The notes: a model not told the origin generated them from the letters alone. A DNA stretch of 64,000 nucleotides from Dama dama (GCF_033118175.1 NC_083698.1:47161501-47225500); one strand, 5' to 3'. Shown: positions 23,160 through 34,831, counted from the first letter of the stretch. Program-made: numbers and translations.

Positions 23160-24344
23160 AGTTGTTGCTTATCTGAAACTTACATTTAACAGGGCATCTT
23201 GTGTTTTATTTGGCTAACCTAATTAAGAAGAATTGATGAGAAGCCATCGATAATTATTTCCAAATGGAAGTATGTGTAAAATGTAGAATAGGTAAAGAAA
23301 AACATTTAGTATAGGAAGAATGACAGCACAAATAAATGAAAATAAGGGCTGTACACAGCTTTTCCTGAGAATGGGGTAAAAGCCAAAAGTTTAGATGTTG
23401 GGTTGGAAAACAAAGCTGAAAATTTTACAAAGAGCTAAATCACAAATAGCCTTGGATGGCTGACCTAGAAATTCACTCTTTGATGATGATTTACAGTGGG
23501 GTATAATTTTGGTGAAATAGATATTATAACTTTTTGTTCCATTTTTTAATTCATTACAAATGCAATGTGGCTATAATAGTGGCAGAAGCTATTAATGAGC
23601 TAATTTAAATTAAATAAATGAATAAACAATCAAAAATACTTGAACACCTTGAGAAGAGGAAAAGATCTGTTTAAAAGAAATGGGAAGTTAGTTCTCTCTA
23701 GGAAAATTAGTTAATACTTAGGAATGTGAGTCATAGACAAAGGCAAAGCAAGCCTGTATGCAGTTGAAATATTCAGAAACTATGATGTACTTATAAATCC
23801 CCAAAGAGCAGGAAGTGAAACTATTCAAGGGAATCACACTGTGTGAGTCAAGAGAGAATCTTAGCACATCAAGAAAGCACAAATGGAAAAGCTTTCCATT
23901 TCCCCCAGCCAAACATGTACAAATGTCAGAAATTTGGCAGCATGGTGGAAGGAGAGGTGCCCTGCTAGCTAATGTGCCAGGTACTATAATGCAAATGAAT
24001 GGTTTTGAGTTAACTAGACTGTATGGGGGAGAATTTCCTAAACTGAAATAAAATAGTCCACCAAACGTGGTGTGGGCAATGGGAAGAGATAGGGAGCGTG
24101 CTACCCCAGTAACATCCATAACACTACCTGCTGGAAACCATCTGAGGATATTGGCATTAACTTCCTCCTCTTCCTCTGACATTACCGAAGTAATTTTAAC
24201 TTTAAAATGTATTTGCTATTCAAATAGAAAGAGGAAGTAAAACCTGATTCCAACCTCCTTGGAAAATAGTATTTCAAATATTTTCAAACTTCTTAAGCAA
24301 TTTTGAAAGCTGCAAAAGGCACATTTTACACTATTTCCTGTATT
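23160..24344. other. AT-rich spacer, no gene or repeat recognised
   Basis: Scattered short open frames only. I see no splice-bounded exon or family match. Confidence 0.4.
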
Positions 24345-24893
24345 CTAAAAAAATGACTTGTCAACATATAGATGGCCAATAGACACTGTGAAAAGATGCT
24401 CAACATCACTAATTATTAGAGAAAGACAAGTCAAAGCTACAATGACCTCACACTGGTCAGAAAGTCACCATTAAAAAATATACAAGTAACAAATGCTGGA
24501 GAGGGTGTGGTAAAAAGAAAACTCTCCTGCACTGTTGGTGGGAATGAAAGTTGGTGCAGCCACTGCAAAGAACAGTATGGAAGTTCCTCAAAAAAACTAA
24601 AAATAGAGTTGCCATGTGATCCAGCAATACCACTCCTGGCATATATCTAGACAAAACTATAATTCAAAAAGATACATGCACCCCTATGTTCATAGTAGCA
24701 CCATTTATAATACTCAAAATATGGAAACAACTTAAATGTCCATCAACAGATGAATAGATAAAGAAAACATGGTATATATATACCATGGAATACTACTCAG
24801 CCATAAAAAAGAACAAAAATAATACCATTTGCAGCAACATGGTTAGACCTAGAGATTATTATACTAAGTGAAGTTAGTCAGAAAGAGAACGAC

Positions 24894-24906
24894 AAATATC
24901 ATTTTT
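24894..24906. repeat. Target-site duplication, left copy
   Basis: aaatatcattttt. Its partner is at 27889-27901. The last T bases are shared with the T run of the insert tail. Confidence 0.85.
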
Positions 24907-24917
24907 TTTTTTTTTTT

Positions 24918-25384
24918 GATAGTGGAGTGCAGTTTATTACACCGGCGGGCCCAAGGCAGAGTCTCCTCTTAGCCAAGGGCCCCGACCAGCATTTGTGAAA
25001 ATCTTTTATACCGCATGTGTCCAAACCCACTACCCCAATTCCCTTGAGACTTACATGAACAAAGGAAGGGTAAATACAACTACAATAACCCCATCATTCA
25101 CGTGTTATGTGTTCAAACAGTCAATAATCAATAAGCCCGCAGTTACATTCCAAATAGTTAATAACTGATAAGCCTGTGCTTACATTCTGATAGATAGTGT
25201 CCGGAGGCAGGGGTGATTAGTGTCTGTTCTTCAAGATTCCCCTGCTCAGAGGGGGATCTTATCCTTCCATTGTCATTCCCACAGGCGCTAAGCACAGAGT
25301 TCAGAGTCCACTGGAGAGGTGGCCACGCACGATCAGCACAGACAGGCCTGAGATGGAGTCCAGGCCCTATGAATTCCTTCTTCA
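24918..25384 (-). repeat. Retroviral U3-R segment (3' LTR without U5)
   Basis: U3 begins with TG at 25384-25383, just after a polypurine tract (aagagagggga, about 25386-25396). R ends at 24918. The AATAAA signal is at 24933-24938, about 15 bases before the poly(A) tail. Confidence 0.75.
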
Positions 25385-25552
25385 TTCCCCTCTCTTGATG
25401 CTCTTAGTTTCCATAATGAGCATCATTTATTGAGATATATTGTACCTTAGCCCTCCTGCCACCCACATGAGAGAATGCTATCAACCTCTGGGTTACAAAA
25501 TTCACAAGGCATCGTAGGAAGCAGGGTCCACAAAGCAGTATGATCAAGATTA

Positions 25553-26158
25553 CTATAACAACAGTTCATTAGACATGGCTTTCACTTGATTTTGCATATC
25601 CTCCAAGGCAGCAGATACATCTTCAGACAGGTCAGGGATGTACACACCATTCGCCACAGTCCCTCCTTGGGCTGCTGTGAGTATGTCTAATACCATCCTA
25701 TTTTGAATTACTGCCTTCCTCATCTGAATCTGTTCTTCGTTCAAAGCTTGAATGGCTTTAGTACTGTGTAAGAGGGCCTGTTTAATGAAATTAGTTAAGG
25801 CCTCTACCTTAACCATGATATCCGTTGTCCCTACAGAGGGTATAAACAAGGCAGCAAGATAGTCATACCATTGGAACACAGATCGTGTCCATCTTGCATG
25901 CAGATAAGGCAGGTTTACTGGAGGCTGGTGTAGGCTAGGCTTAATTCTGCCATGGGCGAAAGCAAATCCTAATGTGCAACGCCCCACCCAGCCAACTGGT
26001 AACCATGGCCATAAGCTAAGCCCACAGAGCCACTGGGTCCCATTGGGGGCTACCCAGCGGATTCCAGGATTATATTTCCAGTCGGAACCGGGCCACTGAG
26101 CAGACTGATTGGGGTGATAGGTAACTTCCAAGATTTGTTTACTTTGTTCAGGGGACAA
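25553..26158 (-). pseudogene. Degraded retroviral env (mostly TM subunit)
   Basis: This open block includes a fusion-peptide-like stretch, a heptad region and the immunosuppressive-type segment around QNRMVLDILTAAQGG. The conserved CX6CC cysteine motif that should follow is lost: only a few residues without cysteines lie between GG and YIPD. A stop and a one-base shift then separate the block from a hydrophobic membrane-anchor-like stretch, so no functional envelope protein is encoded. Upstream SU remnants at about 26.15-26.65 kb contain further stops. The class looks gammaretrovirus-like. Confidence 0.7.
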
Positions 26159-26757
26159 ATAACAATTCTTTTGGGTCTAGGGGATGGTCTCCAAATCCAA
26201 CTTTCTGTTCTTTTTGTTCCCAGCAAATAGTAGCAGGGGCAATCAACTGTCCTTTCTCAGGAGTCATCCAGAAATATTCATCCCAGACCTGGTAGTATTG
26301 CTCAAGGCACCGGGAGGCCTGTCCCCCTTTTGTAAGGGAGCCCTTTTCCTCTTTAGTTCTCATATATGAGGTATAAGCCTTTGTTATCTCCATAAGGCTG
26401 GTGTTCATGTTAAATGTAACCCTATGTCCCTGACCCACTGATGGCTTCTTCTAACACCAGAGGGCAAAGAAAGGTTATGGTTGGTGAGAGAGAGGAAAGT
26501 TCCTTTCTGTTGTTAAAGTCCCCATAACGGAGTGACGATACCCACCAGGGGAGTCTGTCTATTACTGACAGGGGCATAGCCCCACATACCCAAGTTCAAA
26601 ATTGCATTGGTGAGGCCGAGCAGCAGGAGTCATTTACCCAGCTCCATCCTGTAGAGGGCTTGTCTGGGACCTAGTTTTCTTCTTCCTCCTCAGAATGATC
26701 TTGGTTTCCCGTGGGTCGGTGGGGTCCTTCTGGGTGGTCCACTCGGCGTCCTCCGGG

Positions 26758-27471
26758 TCAGCGTGGTATGTCTTCTTTGCTCGGGAGAGGCGGGTATAGC
26801 TTGGGCGGTTCGGTTGGAGCCGGATTCTGGAAGTGTTGGCCAGAGGCTTCTGTCACCGGGATCGGAGCCTGCCCAAACGGCGGCTCTATGAACTCCGGGA
26901 AAGCTGGCTGTTGCAGAAACTTCACCTGGCCCTGGATTAAGGCGGCCTCTGGTCCTGGTGAAGCACTGGGAGGCAGGCGTGTCATTATCCAGTATGCGGG
27001 AGGGGTCAGGTCATCCCCGTCCAAATCCTGCCAGACCCCAGAGGGAGAAGGGGGATCGGCGTGTCTTCACCTGCCAGTCAGCATAGCTGAACCAGAACAT
27101 CACATGGTCCAAGACTGTTTCTCCCTTAAAGTCCATTCTGCCTTGGTGGGCTTGATCAGGTGCGGATGAAAACACAGATGGGTTAAAAATCCCATGTCCC
27201 AGGCCATCTCCGGAAAAGCCAATTCATACTCACTTCTGTATCCCCCTCCTTCTAGCCTAACAATTCCGAGGGGGTCAAGAATTTCACAGCAGACAGGACA
27301 CCTCCTGGGGGAGGGCAGAATACGAGCATACAAGGACCAGTTTCCTATCCTAAAAATCCCCTGGCGATCGCTTGGTAATAATTTTCCCCGAGACGGCGTG
27401 GAAACACTTCCTAAATGACCTTCACAAATTTCCTTCCTAAACCTTAGCACGCTCGCGGACCTGTGTACCAA
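26758..27471 (-). pseudogene. Degraded retroviral leader and gag-like region
   Basis: Two minus-strand open blocks (27100-27471 and 26758-27024) lie where leader and gag should be. The second is proline-rich and carries a PPAY sequence, the PPxY late-domain type found in gammaretroviral Gag. Frames are broken between the blocks, and capsid, nucleocapsid and pol are not seen. Identification rests on position and composition. Confidence 0.5.
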
Positions 27472-27753
27472 GCAATCGCCGCCTGCCTATTCCAGGCTCC
27501 TGTGGGTACCCGCTCCTTCTAGTCCCTCCCAGGGGGGTGATCAGGCCCCCTCTTCCACCCTGCCAGGTGGGTTCCTCCTCACCTGAGCGCTCAGTTCCCC
27601 TGCTGCCGTCCACTACCTGCTGACGTGAAAGGTCCGGGCGTTGAGAAGCAGAATCCTTCCAGAGGGGCGAGGCGCCTTCCCCCCTCTAGGAGATTCAAGC
27701 CACAAAGCCTCGGGGTGGCCTCAAATGAGACCTGTCTCCTCAAAGTGAGGAGT

Positions 27754-27771
27754 TTCCCGGCCCATGCACCA
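27754..27771 (-). other. Retroviral primer-binding site, tRNA-Gly type
   Basis: The minus strand reads TGGTGCATGGGCCGGGAA just after the U5 end (...aaca, then tt). This matches the complement of the tRNA-Gly 3' end at 17 of 18 bases from my knowledge of that tRNA. Its place right after a U5 of about 50 bases is as expected. Confidence 0.7.
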
Positions 27772-27888
27772 AATGTTATAGCCATGCTTTCCGGGAAACA
27801 AACTCACTCAGAAGGACAATGCAGATAGTGGAGTGCAGTTTATTACACCGGCGGGCCCAAGGCAGAGTCTCCTCTTAGCCAAGGGCCC

Positions 27889-27901
27889 AAATATCATTTT
27901 T
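27889..27901. repeat. Target-site duplication, right copy
   Basis: aaatatcattttt directly follows the R start of the retroviral retrocopy. Beyond it the host L1 continues. Confidence 0.85.
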
Positions 27902-28139
27902 AATCACTTATATGTGAAATCTAAAATATGGCACAAATGAGCCTATTTATGAAACAGAAACAAATTCACAGACCTGGAGAATTTGTTACTGCCAATGTAG
28001 GGGAGGGATGGATTGGGAGTTTCGGATTATCAGATGCAAGCTATTATATTTAGAATGATCCAAATGTATAGCACAGGGAACTATATTTAATATCCTATGA
28101 TAAAACATATTGGAAAAGACTATGAAAAAGAATGTATAT

Positions 28140-28166
28140 ATATATATGTGTGTGTGTGTGTGTATA
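28140..28166 (+). repeat. TA/TG dinucleotide repeat
   Basis: A short (TA)n(TG)n tract inside the L1 3' UTR. Confidence 0.8.
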
Positions 28167-28387
28167 TATTTGAATCACTTTGCTATATAGCAGAAATTAA
28201 CACAATATTGTAAATCAACTATACCACAAAGGAAAAAAAAACAGCTTCGTTAAACAACAAAAGAAATGACTAGTAGCACTATATAGGTGTGATTATATAC
28301 TCTATATTATAAAGTCATTATATTCATAGTTTTTTTAAACTTACACTCAAATTTCTTGCCTTTGCTTTATGCCCAGAATAAAATCAA

Positions 28388-28396
28388 TATATATAT

Positions 28397-28442
<46 letters not shown>
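28388..28442 (+). repeat. (AT)n microsatellite
   Basis: Alternating AT over about 55 bases with one short interruption near 28400. It is self-complementary. Confidence 0.9.
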
Positions 28443-28445
<3 letters not shown>

Positions 28446-28696
28446 CATATAATGGATCTTAAATCTAAAGAACTCAAGATATTTTGACTAGTGTGATTTG
28501 GTTAGCTTTATAATACTTATATAGATATCTTAAAATTTCTTGTTAAGCCTAATTAAAAAATAATGTTTATTACTGATAAATAAATGATGATGGAATCATT
28601 TCTCAGAGGTCTAATAAATTAGAACTCCTTGGTATAGTTCTAATGTTTGATTAAAAAACAAAGGTTAGGGGAGACTGGGATTCTTCATGAACTCAA

Positions 28697-28790
28697 CCAG
28701 ATCCTGCTGCTGCTGCTATTGCTGCTAAGTCACTTCAGTCATGTCCGACTCTGTGACCCCATAGATGTCAGCCCACCAGGCTTCCCAAAT
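28697..28790 (-). mobile_element. SINE 3' fragment with a (CTG)n tail
   Basis: CTGCTGCTGCTGCTATTGCT followed by CTAAGTCACTTCAGTCATGT is the minus-strand 3' end of a Bov-tA SINE. Confidence 0.8.
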
Positions 28791-28799
28791 GATTTGTAC

Positions 28800-29365
28800 A
28801 ACTGGATGTATGTAAAGCCTCATTGCCTCTACACATCTCTCCCAACTGACAGTATTGTGCTGCACAAGGTCGGCAGATTGTTTCAGAATGGGCTTTCCAT
28901 GGATGCAATATTCTGTCTTCAAACATGTGTATTTAAGAAAGCAGTTTTATACCTTCAGGTATGATCAGACTTTTAGAAAATGAATTAACTCTAATCAGAT
29001 TCATAAGAGTTTTTTTCCCACCAAGCAGTACATTTTAATTACATTTGTTCTTTAATAGCTCTATCTGTGTATACAGATTGGGCAGCATACTCACTTGTTG
29101 ATAAAACACTTCACAGCGTAGAAAGTCAGAAGAATTCTTTATTACATGTGCTCTCTCTCCCTGTCCCAGATTTGAGATATAATTGAATACTATCTTGTGT
29201 AAGTTTAAGTTGTGAAAAATGTTGATTGGAGACACTGACATATAGCAAAATGATCACCAAAGCCTCAGTGTTAACTAACACCTCTGTCACCTCACTGAAT
29301 TATCATTTCTTTTTAATGGTGAGGACATTTAAGATGCAATCTCTTAGCAATGCTTAAATATAGGA
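28800..29365. other. Spacer, nothing recognised
   Basis: AT-rich, with only short open frames. I see no family match. Confidence 0.35.
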
Positions 29366-29369
29366 TACA

Positions 29370-29510
29370 GTATTATTAACTATAATACCCATGTGGAATA
29401 CTATATCCCCAGAACTTCATCTGGAGGTTTGTACCTTTTGACAAATGTCCGCATTCTACCCCACCCACTTCCCTGTAACCACCATTCTACTCTTTGGTTC
29501 AAAAGAATGC
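29370..29510. mobile_element. Old L1 3' UTR-like fragment
   Basis: CCAGAACTTCATCTGGAGGT, TTTGTACCTTTTGAC and CCTGTAACCACCATTCTACT recall the 3' UTR of older mammalian L1s. Confidence 0.45.
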
Positions 29511-29829
29511 CAATATATTTTTTTACATTAGAAGATATGTGGCTTTTTTGGATACATGCTATCTAAAACATCCTCTTTCAGATGAAAAATCGAAGTACCA
29601 GAGGCAAAAGAAAAAAATCAAAGTACCTGGCAAATATCGGTTGGCACAACAAAAGGATGGAAAGAAGTGATTACAGAAAACTTGGAAACAATAATAGTAT
29701 GCTTTTCTATAACACAAGAGGTCCCTCTGAGTTTTTTTTAAATTTTTATTTAATTTTATATTTTTTAAGACTTGTTGGGTGAATTTAGTTACAGTTTCTT
29801 TGTGTGCTATAATGTCCTTCAGGAGGGGA

Positions 29830-31230
29830 CTTAGATGGTGGCCAAGTGTACCAGGGGAAAAGAAAACATACTCACCTGGCCGCGAGGAGACAAGGTTGGC
29901 AGCTTGAGGAACTTGGCCTGGTTGTATTTACCAGACATGTTAGCCGGGGAAGCAGCACTGTCAGGGGCGGGATGTGCCAGAGCAGGACCCCCACTCTCTC
30001 CTCTTTAATGGTGTGCGTTCCGCTTACAGCAGGACAATGAGATCTCAGTGGACATTGGCTAGCCCCTTCTACCCACCAACCCTGGGGTGTGAAGTAGCTT
30101 ACCCATCCCAGCAGAACTTCCTACCTTAAATTCCAGTAGATAACGCCACACCCAGGCATGATGAGGCTTGGTATTCTCAGCAGCATAGCTTCTTCATGCA
30201 GAGTGAGACTCAGGGCAAAAGCTGTTTCTGGTGACTTCTATAACTTTATGGTGTTGGATGCCTCAGCAGAAGTCCCCACTCTTGCATACAGGGTAAGAGG
30301 CCCTCGTGTTTGATCACTCAAATGTAGAATAAGCCTGGGACAGTACTTCAGTTCACCTGGCCAAAGTGGTTTTACCTGTTAGTAATTTAATCTGTTGCTT
30401 TAATAGCCCATTCTTTCTTTTTTACCAACCAGATTACAGGCGAGACAGAACCTCCATTTAATGTCATGGTCTTTTGGTTAATCATGACCTTTGAAATGTG
30501 ACCACTAATCACTGTCAATTTTATTCAGGTATCCACACTTGCTACTCAGCTTCTCTAATCCAATAATGGAGGCACCCTTTTTTGCATAATAACAGGAGAA
30601 AGCTTTAGTTAACCCAGACAAGGTGTCCACACAAACCAAGGCACATTTAGAAGGGAGGAGGCCCAATATAATCAATTTGACAACCTCGAACCAGGTGGGG
30701 TCTCCAGTGTACCCCCAGATTCCTTTGGCAGTTGCTTTGGGCATTGTTTAGAACATCCAGGGCATGCTATTGCTACTTTAACCAAGTCACTGTCTTTCAA
30801 GAGCAACCCAGCGTCCTTAGCAATATGGTATCTTACCAGGGCATTGTGGTGGTCACTCTTTCTTTGCGCTCAATCTGTTGTGTATACTGAAAGATCAGTT
30901 CTTTGGGTTTGTGCCAGAGCTAGGCATCAGGTTCATGATGACCAGGGGGTGTCAGTGCTTTCTGAGCTGAGACATGGAAGACAGTGAGGACAGCCTGAGG
31001 CTCTTGCAGGCGAACACAAATGTCTTTCCATATATCCTGACCCCACAAGGGTTTATTTATATCACCTGCCCCTTGGTTTTTCATTGTCCAAGCCATGAGG
31101 TTAATCTCTTTAGAAGGGCCCAATTGTGAGTTCAAAGGGTTAATGACCAGGGCTTCTGAGTGACCCCCAGCCAGTGTTCTGAGGTCCACCCACTGGCTGC
31201 TGCTGTCCTGTTTTTATCCAGATGGTGTCA
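29830..31230 (-). pseudogene. Decayed endogenous retroviral pol (RNase H and integrase)
   Basis: On the minus strand, the block 30920-31189 resembles the end of RNase H (a VFHVSAQKALTPPG stretch followed by HHEPDA). The block 30505-30744 resembles the integrase core (ALVCVDTLSGLTKAF and GYLNKIDSD). Their order and spacing fit one pol gene running leftward. Stops and shifts throughout make it nonfunctional. The segment toward 29.83 kb may be the integrase C-terminus or later sequence. No flanking LTRs were recognised. Confidence 0.6.
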
Positions 31231-31628
31231 CTGTTGGACCGAGTGACGACTACAGACCAAGTGGATGAATTGTCTCCTTTAGATCCATTTGTTTATCAGG
31301 CATCAGTGGGGGTTTCCTTTCTTCTCTCTCTATGGGGTGCAGGGGCCACCACAGGAAAAGGGGTGGGCATTTGGAAGATCTACTTACTCTATTTGCCCAG
31401 CTCAGGGAAGGCAAGTGGACTGCACAGTCCAAGGACAGGGGAGGGAAGGAGGGAGGAGCCTTCAATTGCCTGGGTCCTGCTCAGAGTCAGCCAGTGGTCA
31501 CATCCTCTTGGTTACTGCCTTCAACAGTTTATATTGTCTTGATATCAAGATCATGTTTCATTTCTTTATTTTAATATTGGGAAAGGAAAGGGAAGGAAGG
31601 AACACAAAAATCAACTGAAATATTCTTT

Positions 31629-31757
31629 TGTTGTTCAGTTGCTCAGTCGTTTCTGACTCTTTGTGACCCCATGGACTGCAACACACCAGGCTTCCCTGTC
31701 CTTCACCATCTCCCGGAGCTTGCTCAATTTCATGCCCATTGAGTCGGTGATGCCATT
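31629..31757 (-). mobile_element. BovB 3' tail fragment
   Basis: The minus-strand copy of the terminal about 130 bp (AGTTGCTCAGTCGTTTCTGA through CCCATTGAGTCGGTGATGCC on the plus strand). Confidence 0.85.
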
Positions 31758-31819
31758 CTTACCACATGTATTTATTCTCTTGAAATAGCTTTAAAGCACA
31801 AACTAGATGATAAAATTGG

Positions 31820-32032
31820 GGCTTCCCAGGTGGTGCTAATGGTAAAGAACCCACCTGCCAACGCTGCAGACATAAGAAATGTGGGTTTTATCCCTGGGTA
31901 GGGAAGATCCCCTGGAGGAGAGATGGCAACCCACTCCAGTATTCTTGCCTGGAGAATCCCATGGACAGAGGAGCCTGTTGGGTTACAATCCATAGGGTCA
32001 CACAGAGTCAGACATGACTGAAGCGATTTAGC
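31820..32032 (+). mobile_element. Bov-tA-type SINE
   Basis: Runs from GGGGCTTCCCAGGTGGTGCT to GACTGAAGCGATTTAGCATG. Confidence 0.9.
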
Positions 32033-32039
32033 ATGAATA

Positions 32040-34130
32040 CACCAGATGATAAAATTAATGAATCATTACTGGAATCAAGCAAGAAGTCTACAGGTTTCTA
32101 AGTTGCATGACTCTCAGAAATTATTAAGCATTCACGTTTTCATGGGCATGCAGAAAAGCATGACTTCATATTATTTCAAAAACAGAACCCAGACTACCTT
32201 CTTACAACATTTGTGAAGAAATGTTTCTTCACTTTCCCTTGAAGAAGGAAGTATGTTAGTGTTTCAATATCTGAGATGTTTGATTAATATGGAATAAAAA
32301 GGAGGTTGGAAGATGGAATCTTTGGTTTTGAAATGGAAAGTGAGAAAACGTCCATGTTAAGAAGTGCAACTAAAAGTGTCTCAACACAAAGGTTGAGATG
32401 ACCCTAAGAGAAGACTCGGAGGACACTGTACAGGAGGATGTGTGTTGGGAACGTATGTTGTGTCCTAGAGTAGGATAAATGGAAGAAGGATTGACAGTGC
32501 TCTAAGTTACATGCAAAAGCTTAGCTCCTTAACCTGAACTTTACGGCCTTCATTTAATAGTGGACAGACCATAAGGGGTTAATTGTGGACCTGTTCTCAG
32601 CATTCAGAATCCTTTAATCATGTTCCTATGACAACAGATAAAGACACTGCTAATTGCCTCCTGAAAAGATCTACCCCATCCCTCCTTGCGCACTGTACCA
32701 CAGTACTTTTAGTGTACTAAAGGGAGCCCTCTTCTCAGCCACAGAATGTAAACCATAGAGGTTTTAAGATTGGATGAGGCGCCAACAAATAACCTCTCTG
32801 GCCAACAAAGTGTAAAGACTGTTCTGCTAGAGCTCTTCCAGCATGTCTTCTTTCCTGATGAAAAGAGTCACCACGGTTTTTTGTCTGCCTCCCCACAAGG
32901 TTGTGTGAGGACAACTGCAGCAACAGCCACCATTTTGTATCTGTGAGAGGAAAGTCATGAGACACACGGGAAACCAGCCCAGAGTTCTGCCAGCCCTGAG
33001 TGCTCAAGAGAAACCTGCCTGGAGCCATCCGTCCTGGATCTCTTGCAATGTGAGAGAAGAGCTTTCTCATCTTATTCAAGACAATCATATCGATATTGTT
33101 ACTTGAAGGCAGAAATCACTAGGCTATAAATCACACAGTGAGGCTAATTGAGATGTAGTGTGGTGTATTCCCACTCTGATCTGCCTTTAAGCCCCACCTC
33201 TAGGGTCATACCTCTCAGACTATAATCAATGCAGGAGGTAGGGCAGGATGTTTTGCCAGTGTGTATACAGTGAGCCTGGCTTCTGAGGTAGACATTTTCT
33301 ACCTACCAGTCTGTTTCATGGTCCATAAAGCTGTGATCTGCCTCAGTGTCTCCTCTGAAACTTCAGTTTCCTTGTAGGCATTTGGCCCCAAAGTAAACTC
33401 CAGTCCTCCACCTGAAGGATGAAACCCACTCTCACCCTTCTCAGAAGTGGTCCTCTGAAGGACTGCATCAGGATAAATCAGGATGACCTGGCAGCTTATT
33501 GAAAGTATGGGTGCCTGGCCCCATCCACAGGCTCTCAGGAAGTGCTGCCCTAATAAGCGTCTAGTTAATGCTGATGTAGGTGAAAGCTGAAAACTCTGCC
33601 TTATCCTCTGACTGTCCTTTCACTGGGCCCACACAAGAATAAGCACAATACCAGTCTCATTGCCTCTGCCTACCCAGATTTGGGTTGCATCCACCTGGAT
33701 TTCCTCTTGCTTTTTGCCCTTCATGCCAGGTTGAGCCGGCCAAAGTCTGTCACTTCCACAGGACATGTCACTGGACTGCCCACCTGCCCCCAGGGACAAG
33801 TCCATTGAGTGGAGTCCATTTCCTCAGTCCCATCTTTTCTAGCTCAATCTTTCTCCCCAGTGTCCGCTATTAAGCCAAAATTAGTTAATTATCACATCTG
33901 TAAGTTCTCAGTGAGCCAATGTCCAAGTGTCTGAAATCCACTTATTATCAGAAACTCAGATTTTTAAAAAATTCCCTAAAAGAAAAATCTGAGCCATAAA
34001 CTCAGAGAATGATTGGAGTGTGAGAGCTAGGTCAGCACTGCATGGTTATCTGATGAAATCAAAATGCTTTTGATGTATCTGTCAGCTTTGCATTTTGTTC
34101 CTTAAAACAAAAAATCTCATAGGGCAGGGA
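32040..34130. other. Intergenic stretch without recognised elements
   Basis: I see no splice-bounded exon, no long coding-like frame and no ruminant SINE or LINE here. The short open frames have no recognisable product. Confidence 0.4.
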
Positions 34131-34139
34131 AAAAATTCT

Positions 34140-34330
34140 ATGTTGCTTATTTTATTTATTTATGTATTCATGTATGTACCTATGTATGTCTTTATTTACA
34201 AAAGCCCAAAACTATTTTTTGACCATGCCGCAAAGCTTGTGGGATCTTAGTTCTCTGACCAGGGACTGGCCTGGGCCCTTGACAGCGAAAACCCAGAGTC
34301 CTAACCACTGGACTGCCAGAGAAGTCCCAA
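34140..34330 (-). mobile_element. CHR-type cetartiodactyl SINE
   Basis: Minus-strand tRNA-derived element: GGGACTTCTCTGGCAGTCCA...GGTTAGGACTC...GATCCCACAAGCTTTGCGGC, with a T-rich (its A-rich) tail at the left. Confidence 0.75.
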
Positions 34331-34815
34331 GAAAACCCAAAACCTTTAATTTTCAACATGAGCTACATGGTCATGAAGACCGTGCAATATGACCCACTCC
34401 AACCCATCAGCCCAAGAAACCCTCCCTTCCCTGGAGCCCAAGAGCCTCCTGCTCCCAGAGACGAAAGGGGGGAAAGGTGAGTGAGTGGAGAGTAAGACTG
34501 AGGACCAGGAGTCCTGCCTTCCTGCCAACCCCTTAGAGGCAGTAGTAGAAAGGGCTCTAGACATGATGCCTGAGGCCCTGGGTTTAAATCTCCACTTTGC
34601 CCTCACAGAAGCTATGAGTCAAGGAGGTACATTCAATATGCCACCTATTTTAAAAATAAAGAGATTCAAAGACTCTGTTCCTTGCCCAAAGTGATATGGT
34701 GCCCATCTGAGTCCAAACTCCGGTGTAAATAAGCAAAGAGATTTCCTCATTAACAGCCCTGGTTTAGTTTTATATTCCATCGGCTACACCTGTTCTGCTC
34801 CCCATGCCTCTACAG

Positions 34816-34831
34816 TCAACAGGCAATTTTC
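34816..34831. repeat. Target-site duplication of the twin-primed L1, left copy
   Basis: tcaacaggcaattttc. It is identical to 38125-38140. Confidence 0.9.

Larger units (their letters stand above)
24902..27888 (-). mobile_element. L1-type retrocopy of a polyadenylated retroviral mRNA
   Basis: Read on the minus strand from 27888, the order is R (65 bp), a short U5, a primer-binding site, leader and gag-like sequence, degraded env, a polypurine tract, U3, R again, then a tail of about 16 A. The two R copies (27824-27888 and 24918-24982) are identical by eye. U3 is present only at the 3' end and U5 only at the 5' end, as in an mRNA and not a provirus. The 13-bp direct repeat aaatatcattttt flanks the insert (24894-24906 and 27889-27901). 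On the sense strand the site reads TT|AAAA, an L1 endonuclease target. Most of gag, pol and SU is absent. Confidence 0.85.
24345..28235 (+). mobile_element. L1 3' region split by a retroviral retrocopy
   Basis: ORF2 C-terminal blocks (AGCAATACCACTCCTGGCAT, GGAATACTACTCAGCCATAA) are on the left. The 3' UTR (CACTTATATGTGAAATCTAA onward, ending AAATCAACTATACCAC) resumes on the right at 27902. The two parts were one plus-strand L1 before the 3-kb insert landed. Confidence 0.85.

Noticed and set aside
24902..27888. An intact provirus with two LTRs
   Set aside because: The repeated part is only the 65-bp R. U3 and U5 each occur once, and a poly(A) tail is present.
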